A DNA stretch of 64,000 bases from positions 310,001-374,000 of the forward strand of contig VZTG01000087.1 of assembly GCA_013397845.1 (NCBI GenBank). The letters run 5' to 3'. Below are positions 60,291 through 64,000 of the stretch, one piece after another. The first letter of the stretch is position 1. Every line of letters begins with the position of its first letter. Source of the stretch: Melanocharis versteri. Lineage: Eukaryota > Chordata > Aves > Passeriformes > Melanocharitidae. The position numbers were made by a program, and so were the translations under genes. The notes under the pieces were generated by a model. That model did not search any database and had not been told where the DNA came from. It saw nothing but the letters and a program-made list of their open reading frames with translations.

Positions 60291-63099
60291 AATTACAGCT
60301 CTTTGTTACAATGCCTTGACATTTTGAAACTTGAAGTTATAAACTCACAAGCAGGTTTGCTTGGGTTTTCTTCCCCATGTAGAAAGGTCCAAGCGTGTAG
60401 TGTTTTGTAGGAAAGTATTTTAGGTTCTTTTCCTGGCCACAGCGTTGAAGTTCCAAAGAGAAACTAACCCAAAAATTCTGCTCCCCTTGATGGACTACGT
60501 TAATTTACACTTAAAACACGAGGACTATGTCATAACACTTTAACAAGCTTTAATAACCGGCCATTAAAAGGAAGGACTACTTTATTAACTTTAAATTTTA
60601 AGTAATTTCATTCTTTACTGAGAGGTTAATGGATTCTTTTTTTCAATACATGATATGCAAATATTTTGAGTTTGAAATTACTCTCCTAAGGAGCTGTAGC
60701 ATTTTCAGGTTAACAAAATGAAGCTAGCAGAGCATGGAGACGACATCAGTTTCTGTTGTGAAAAATTCTTTGTATGAAGTATTTTGTATAGTCTGAAAAG
60801 TAGAGAGGTATTCTGCCTAACAAGACAATTTATGCTTCTCCTGAAACGTAGCAGCTTAAGAGCTAGGCAGACAAAGACTCCAGGAACTTAGTATAGCTCT
60901 AAGTCAGCATTACAAAGACCAGCTGCTCCTACAACTCTTGCTCTAGAAAAATAATGGAAATATACCCAGTATATCAGGGCACAGAAACGTTGGAAGCTCC
61001 ACGAGTAATTCACCAGCGGACATCAAAAATGAATCAACTCAATAAAAATACTCCAAAGCCTACTGTCCTGGATCCAGCGGAGAAGCAACAGCCATATGAG
61101 TAAACTGAAACTTACTCAGAATTGCAAGGTACTCACAAGAAAGTATGGTGAGGTTGAAAGCTCACCTCTTGTAACGAGCCAAAATTTTCCAAGAGTGCAG
61201 GGATTCATACTGCAGGGAACCATCATCTGAAAGCACCATGTACCAGGCCAGTTACTAGACTGGAAAACATGTTTTTTTAAATTACAGTCACAAAGCAGAC
61301 TGTTCATTTCATTACTGTATAGGCCTGAATGCTTTAAATTATTTAATGCTATCTGAATAGAAACCCAGTTCTGTATCACTAAGTAGGATTGTAAGCCCCA
61401 GAGATACAGGCATCAAGGTTTTGGATGCTGTAAGTTTAATTACCTAACTAAGGAGTTTTTTTTTTCACCATATTAATCCTAAATTCTACAAAATGAAAGC
61501 ATCAGCCTAATTTTTGCACTATTGTCATAATTATGCAACATCCACATCAGAAACTGAGCATACCTTACCCATAAATGCAGTTAGTGGAACATTCCTGCTT
61601 TTAGGAAAGAGAATTCCTAACAACACTTCCTTGTGGATTTTAAGACTCTGTCTATAAATATAGAAATACATAGCTTAACATAGGCTGGTGTTCCTTTATT
61701 CTCAACGTGTATGAAGTGAAAGCAAGAGTTCAGATACTTGAGTCACATACTTTTCAACCTTCTTATCATCTCTGTGTGAACGCTTCAGGATTAAAAAAAC
61801 CCCAAAACAAAACACCACAACAAAATATAGCCAGTGCCAACAGACTTCTGAAGAGTGATTTAAATAGATGGCAAGTGCTAGCTCATGATTAGACACCAAG
61901 AGGAAAGAAAAGCAAGTATTAACCAGATTGAGAACAGGCAATATTCAATAATGTAAGGGAAAGATTAACACTGACAGATATGAACAGGGTAGCAACTTGA
62001 AATAAAATAAGGATTAACAGGTGACCTCAAGAAACCTTGTAAGTGGCACTGGACAGTGAGACTGAAAAACACGACAAGCCTCGGTGTCTGTGCCACTGGC
62101 TTAGAAAGAGCCAAAGTATGAAAAAGTAGCCTAATTCCTGGCCTCCCAATTCAGTTCAATAATTATTTTTATAAATACTAATGAAAACTTTGAATAAAAT
62201 TATGTTTACTTAACACACTACAGAATCTTTTCCCTTTTTCTGTTCTTATTAGGAATCGAGCATTATTATACATCCTGTGCAGCCACATTTTTCATCAAAA
62301 TTTAGTGTACCTAGATTTTTAGCATACAAAACATTAAAGTGGCAGAACTAGCTATTTTTCCTCCTTTCCCTTCTACAACACTGAAGCAAAACCACAATTC
62401 ATAAATACCTTTCTATAAATTACTTTAGTCAAAGTCCCTCACTCCCTCTGAATTTACAGGCTTTTACTTTGAGACATGAAGGAACAATTAGGAGGGGAGA
62501 GGGAAATTCTACAACTTAAACATTATTATTGCATTTTTTGATAAAGAAGTTTTCTGCATAAGCTCAAAACTCCTGCCAACATTGAAAGAAATGTAAAAAT
62601 ACTTCAAATAAAGCATAAAATTTTAGCTTCCTCCTGTAATATTTTACAGCAAAGGAACAACTGAGAAACCAAGTTTGTCTGTGCAGTAATCCTTAACTGA
62701 TGGATCAAAACAGCTGAAATCAGTCACAAACAAGAAGTTCAGTGCTTGTTGATATTTTCAGGGTACCAAGGTTGTTAATGGAAAAAGCCTAGTAATTGTT
62801 AGTAGCTAATTAGCTACCACAAAATATAATTAAAAATTAAAATCATAATCCAAGTAATAGTAAAGGGTATAGGGTTCCAAGAAGAAATACTGGTTTTCTT
62901 TTCTTCCTGGTGTGATGGAGAGGCAGCAGAAGATTTCCCTTTAATATCAGTGAACCAGAATGACCCAGTGCTTCCTGCCTCCCACCAGCAGCTCCAGCAA
63001 ACATGACTGGGGAGAACACTATGAGGGTCTTGCCTGGATTCGCAGTTCTGAAGAGATCAGTCCTACAAAATTCCCTCAATTGTACCCCACTGGTGAGCC

Positions 63100-63183
63100 T
63101 TTGCCATCTCATGGTGGTGTTCAGTCAAAGGCTGGACTCAATGATCTTGGAGGTCTCTTCCAACTTTAATGATTCTATGATTC
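63100..63183 (+). mobile_element. CR1 LINE 3' terminal fragment
   Basis: The sense end 'ggtggtgttcagtcaaaggc' followed by 'tggactcaatgatcttggag' and 'ttaatgattctatgattcc' is diagnostic for CR1, including two ATTCTATGA-type units. LINE sense is plus. The similarity further left is weak. Confidence 0.92.
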
Positions 63184-63184
63184 C

Positions 63185-63199
63185 TTTTTTTTTTTTTTT
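63185..63199. repeat. Poly-T tract following the CR1 end
   Basis: About fifteen T bases directly follow the CR1 terminus and are probably unrelated simple sequence. Confidence 0.85.
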
Positions 63200-64000
63200 G
63201 AAAGGAAGAAAAGAGACCCTGAAAAGCCAGAAACCAGGCAGCCCACCCCCCAACTATTTAAAAAAGTGAAAGGATATTTCACTGTATGATACTCACTAGC
63301 AAATCACTTGGATAAAATAGACCTGATATTATTATCAAATAAAACTTCCACATCTGCCAAAACTAAATTAAGTTTTTAAAAACCCTATGCTCATTTGAAA
63401 AAACTGACTTCTGCAAAGGTTGCTTCCCCCCTGTATAGCACTAACATTAGATAATTATTGGAATGAACAGTGTGCTAGTGACAAGTGCCAGCTGTCTTTA
63501 CCATGTTGATGCCATTTTAAAGAAAGTGTATGCAAAATCGAAACGATGAGCACAACTTAACAACCACAATATTAAAAAAATTCAATTACTAATTAAATAA
63601 AAATGTATGCACTAACAACAGTGGAAGAAATAAACACTAAAGTGAGAACAGAGTCCATCAGTAACTTTCCTCAAGCTTAATTTCCAATGGGTTGCCACTG
63701 AGTTTGCCACTCATTTCAAGAGTGGCAAAGGCAAGCATGAAAGCTGACTTTACAACTGTCTCACCAGGTTGTTAGGAGTCAAGCAAGAACATCATTCTTC
63801 ATGATGTCTGACTGCAGGGCTTAAATTTTCTGATCATACCTTACATAGTGCTAATTAGTTTGAGGGACATAAACAGCTTTTAAAGTTACTTGCTCAGCTC
63901 TACATAAGGCACAATTTTTTTTCCTTTTTCAAAATCAGACAAAATCTCCTTTTATCTTCAAGTCTTGACCTGGATGTCTCAGAATACTATACAGTCAAGG

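Larger units (their letters stand above)
33501..64000. other. TNRC6B upstream flank without recognised genes
   Basis: I found no open frame with recognisable domains, no exon chain with plausible splice phases and no second CpG island. Contents that can be named are CR1 fragments, an L3-like fragment, one solo LTR, and simple repeats, each listed separately. The stretches 34.7-36.0, 36.2-40.5, 40.7-43.3, 43.5-45.9, 46.4-50.8, 51.9-59.7 and 60.3-63.1 kb show only AT-rich unique sequence. Upstream alternative TNRC6B exons or long non-coding RNAs would not be visible by reading. Confidence 0.6.

Noticed and set aside
1..64000. tRNA, snRNA, 7SK or CRISPR-like arrays
   Set aside because: I looked for conserved internal boxes and snRNA cores (U2 and U6 motifs) and for regularly spaced repeats and found none.

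Overview
This window looks like a piece of a bird nuclear genome assembly. The evidence is many CR1 LINE fragments, including several ending in the typical ATTCTATGA-type 3' terminus, an avian ERVL-type solo LTR, very old amniote repeats (MIR and L3-like), AT-rich non-coding sequence with one sharp CpG island, and two short runs of N. There is no bacterial-style gene density. Almost all short open frames are chance frames or lie in repeats. The exact species cannot be told from the window. The LTR subfamily and one CR1 subfamily hint at Neoaves, but only weakly.

The only protein-coding gene I can support is the 5' end of TNRC6B (GW182 family, miRNA silencing), on the minus strand. Its CpG-island promoter and 5' leader lie at about 32.64-33.5 kb. 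Exon 1 ends at 32631 and contributes only ATG plus two bases. Exon 2 is an 88-base exon at 3160-3247 whose translation begins with the family's N-terminal block (REKEQEREEQLMED, then KKRKKEDKKKKD). Intron 1 is therefore about 29.4 kb (3248-32630). The first 3159 bases are the start of intron 2, and the GW-repeat and silencing domains lie beyond the left edge.

Region by region: 1-3159 is intron 2 with one CR1. 3160-3247 is coding exon 2. 3248-32630 is intron 1, which holds a long CR1, an L3-like LINE end, a MIR SINE, a 3' LTR stub, simple repeats and a second small CpG cluster with an octamer and TATA pair just inside the intron. 32631-33500 is exon 1 and the promoter. 33500-64000 is upstream flank with no recognisable gene. 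It contains five CR1 pieces, an L3-like piece, a solo ERVL-type LTR and simple repeats.

The most interesting part is the TNRC6B leader. It has a strong-context 9-codon uORF whose AUG sits in a YY1-type site. A 13-codon uORF has a stop that overlaps the main AUG as AUGA. The main AUG is in weak context. Between the two uORFs is a very A-rich stretch with two A12 runs, followed by a small hairpin and a U12 run. This suggests translational control, possibly involving poly(A)-binding protein, but that is a hypothesis. I found no convincing new multi-gene system.
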